This document shows, piece by piece, positions 61,765-64,000 of a DNA stretch of 64,000 nucleotides. The notes beneath the pieces are model-generated. The model was not told where the DNA came from and ran no database searches. It was given only the letters and a program-made list of their open reading frames with translations. The stretch lies in the NCBI RefSeq assembly GCF_016724845.1, contig NZ_CP068082.1:2480001-2544000 (forward strand). The letters are read 5' to 3'. The translations under genes were made by a program, and so were the position numbers. The number at the start of each line of letters is the position of its first letter. Position 1 is the stretch's first letter. Source of the DNA: Sphingobacterium spiritivorum. Lineage in GTDB: Bacteria; Bacteroidota; Bacteroidia; Sphingobacteriales; Sphingobacteriaceae.

Positions 61765-64000
61765 ATGAAACAAAAATTACTCAGTTTTCTCGTTGGTACA
61801 ATGATACTGACTTCAGTAGCATTTGGCCAGGAGAAGAAAATTAGTGGTAAAGTAACTTCCGCTACAGGACAGGCTTTACCAGGTGTTACTGTTGTTGTAC
61901 AAGGTACAACCCTTGCTACACAGACAGATGCAAATGGTAATTACACGCTAAATGTTCCTGCAGGAAAGACACTGGTATTTCGTTCACTTGGATTTAACGA
62001 AAAAACTATTGTTGTATCGCCTTCAGCAACCTCATTTAATGTGTCATTAGAAGATCAGGACAATGCACTGGCAGAAGTCGTAGTAACAGCAAATGCAATT
62101 AAGAGAGAAAAAAGAACATTAGGATACTCTGCTCCTACATTAAACAATGAAGAGCTGACATCCGGAAAAAATGCAAGTGCAATCAATTCATTAGCAGGTA
62201 AAGTAGCAGGTGTCAATATCACGTCTACATCCAATTCACCTGGAAGCTCTTCAAGAGTTGTTTTAAGAGGAGGATCTTCTATTGCCGGAAATAATCAGGC
62301 ATTGATCGTTATTGATGGTGTGCCAATTGACAACTCAAGTGTAATTGGTGGAGCCTCTTCTTTAAGCAGTGTCGATTTTGGTAACAGAGGAAATGATATC
62401 AATCCGGATGACATCGCATCCATGACAGTCTTGAAAGGCCCTGCTGCAGCTGCTCTTTACGGATCACGTGCATCTAACGGTGCATTGATCATTACAACGA
62501 AAAGTGGAAAACAAGGAGCCGATAAAACGGAGATCACTTTCAACAGTACCAACACACTGTCTTCTATCCTGAAACTTCCTGATTTTCAAAACCAATATGG
62601 ACAAGGATACTCTTACTATGATAATGCAGGTAACGTATTATTCGAAAATGATCCGAAAGAAAACTGGTCATGGGGAGCTCCTTTTACGGGAGAGACACAA
62701 GAATGGGGACAGGCTATTAACGGAGTCCGTCAAACGAAACCATACTCAGCTGTAAAGAATAATGTACGAGACTTCTTCGATCTGGGAGTAGCTTCTGATA
62801 ACAATCTGAGCTTATCCGGAGGTGGTGAAAAGACAACTTTTTACTTAGGTCTGAACTCTCTGAATTCGAATGGTGTGTATCCGGGTAAAAAAGATACATA
62901 CAACAGATACGGGGTTCGTTTCAATGGAACGGCAGAATTTTCTAATAAATTCTATGCCGGAATCTCAGCTAACTACAATAAAATCAATAGTAACAATATA
63001 GGCGGAGGACAAGGTGGCGGATCTGTTTACAATAATTTGTTACAGACTCCCAGAGATATTCCTGTATCGGATATGAGCGATCTTACTAATCCATACAACG
63101 GATATGGTCAGGTAAGAGATGCTGCCGGCAACCTGAGAGAAGATTTATACGGTTATTACGGTGCATATGCTATGAACCCATACTGGGTGTTGGATAATTA
63201 CAACAACTTTAATGATGTAAACCGCATTATGGGTAATGTAAATGTCGGGTACAAACCATTTGAATGGTTGGATATCAAAGAGCGTATTGGTGTAGATCAT
63301 TACTCTGACAGACGCAGATCCGAATCTCCTAAGTTTACGTATTCGCCGGCTGATAATACAACCGACAACTACTCGCAATCCGCAAACAAGCAGACTGAAG
63401 TAGGTCAGTATCGCATAGATCAGTTTAATGTAACGGAAATCATTCATGACTTCATGGTTACAGCTAATCATAAGTTTAACGATGATTTTGAGGCATCTTT
63501 AATGTTAGGAAATAATATCCGTCAACGTCAGACTACCAATAACAGCACAGCAACAAATGCAAGTGCCGGATTAGTAATGCCGGGATGGTATAACCTGGCC
63601 AACAGTAACGGACCATTGGATCTTATCGAGGATTCATGGAGTAAAAGAAGATTAGTAGGGGTATATGCCGACTTAAATCTATCTTATAAAAACTACTTAT
63701 TCTTACAGGCAACAGCTCGTAATGACTGGTCTTCAACACTGCCAAAAGCTAACAATTCATTCTTCTATCCGAGTGTAAGCGGTTCATTTGTGTTCTCTGA
63801 ACTGATGTCACCTGAAGCAAGACAAATCTTAAGTTATGGTAAATTAAGAGCCAATATTGCAAAAGTAGGTAATGATACAGATCCTTATCAGTTGATCACA
63901 ACATTCTCCAGAGGAGAGATTAATGGCGGATTTGGTACGACAACATTCCCTTTTGGTAATGTATCAGCTTTAATGTCGAGCTCCACAATCGGTAATGCGC
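61765..64000 (+). CDS. SusC/RagA-family TonB-dependent outer membrane receptor (partial)
   Basis: The gene starts at 61765 and runs off the right edge; 745 residues are visible. Signal peptide MKQKLLSFLVGTMILTSVAF; residues ~25-105 are the carboxypeptidase-like beta domain (ISGKVTSATGQALPGVTVVV); a TonB box-like stretch (AEVVVTANAIKREKR) follows. The plug domain has SLAGKVAGVNITSTS, RGGSSIAGNNQALIVIDGVP and ALYGSRASNGALIITTKSG, the SusC/RagA signatures. After that comes the barrel with many aromatic strands. It imports a glycan or peptide fragment with a SusD partner, expected just beyond the window. The substrate is unknown. Confidence 0.95.
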   Translation, partial: MKQKLLSFLVGTMILTSVAFGQEKKISGKVTSATGQALPGVTVVVQGTTLATQTDANGNYTLNVPAGKTLVFRSLGFNEKTIVVSPSATSFNVSLEDQDNALAEVVVTANAIKREKRTLGYSAPTLNNEELTSGKNASAINSLAGKVAGVNITSTSNSPGSSSRVVLRGGSSIAGNNQALIVIDGVPIDNSSVIGGASSLSSVDFGNRGNDINPDDIASMTVLKGPAAAALYGSRASNGALIITTKSGKQGADKTEITFNSTNTLSSILKLPDFQNQYGQGYSYYDNAGNVLFENDPKENWSWGAPFTGETQEWGQAINGVRQTKPYSAVKNNVRDFFDLGVASDNNLSLSGGGEKTTFYLGLNSLNSNGVYPGKKDTYNRYGVRFNGTAEFSNKFYAGISANYNKINSNNIGGGQGGGSVYNNLLQTPRDIPVSDMSDLTNPYNGYGQVRDAAGNLREDLYGYYGAYAMNPYWVLDNYNNFNDVNRIMGNVNVGYKPFEWLDIKERIGVDHYSDRRRSESPKFTYSPADNTTDNYSQSANKQTEVGQYRIDQFNVTEIIHDFMVTANHKFNDDFEASLMLGNNIRQRQTTNNSTATNASAGLVMPGWYNLANSNGPLDLIEDSWSKRRLVGVYADLNLSYKNYLFLQATARNDWSSTLPKANNSFFYPSVSGSFVFSELMSPEARQILSYGKLRANIAKVGNDTDPYQLITTFSRGEINGGFGTTTFPFGNVSALMSSSTIGNA

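Overview
The window reads as a Bacteroidota chromosome of the Sphingobacteriaceae type, most likely Sphingobacterium or a close relative. The evidence is the protein families present (PorP/SprF, a gliding-motility-type C-terminal domain, SusC/RagA, DUF5683, DUF1338, RteC), strong promoters of the TTG-N(19-24)-TAnnTTTG kind, and weak or absent Shine-Dalgarno sequences. No rRNA, tRNA, insertion sequence or CRISPR array was recognised.

Region 1 (1 to about 10,470) is one end of an integrative conjugative element of the CTnDOT family. Read from its chromosomal edge inward on the minus strand it has rteC, two small HTH excisionase-like genes (xis2c/xis2d-like), a DUF3945 protein (orf3-like), topoisomerase III (exc-like) and an ORF6N protein. 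Then comes a plus-strand arsenic cassette (arsR, DUF6428, thioredoxin-type arsenate reductase, ACR3 pump), a DUF1896 gene and the start of a large N-6 DNA methylase protein that leaves the window. The element edge interrupts an NAD(P)H-dependent FMN reductase gene, of which only the first ~100 codons remain. No integrase lies between rteC and this edge.

Region 2 (about 10,480 to 44,735) is ordinary chromosome: parA-parB-DUF5683, dapB with two tandem signal peptidase I genes, pdxJ, diadenylate cyclase cdaA, and a dicarboxylate/amino acid symporter. A LysR gene is divergent from a pair that looks like the end of lysine catabolism (DUF1338 2-oxoadipate dioxygenase plus an FAD/Fe-S D-2-hydroxyglutarate dehydrogenase-type enzyme). 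Further on are DUF2911, a DUF4091 glycosidase-like protein with a sugar MFS transporter, a histidine kinase/DinB/thioesterase operon, gltX, a secreted TIM-barrel isomerase, a SNF2 helicase, dapF, a DegP/HtrA protease, a tyrosine phosphatase, a cyclophilin, exonuclease III and an O-antigen ligase-like polymerase.

Region 3 (45,208 to 61,235) is the most striking part: a six-gene plus-strand operon for a cell-surface structure. Gene 1 encodes 2475 residues and holds 16 in-frame copies of a 264-bp (88-residue) repeat. Copies 2 to 16 are identical in protein but a mosaic of silent changes in DNA. It is followed by a lectin/DUF11 protein, a CshA-like/GEVED protein, a protein with a type B T9SS sorting domain, a PorP/SprF protein and a PorE-like OmpA protein. 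The two middle adhesin-like proteins, otherwise unrelated, share a basic C-terminal tail of the form ITNP-(I/M)-L-x-NK. This is best read as a self-contained adhesin and type IX secretion/anchoring unit. A SusC/RagA receptor gene begins at 61,765 and runs off the window.
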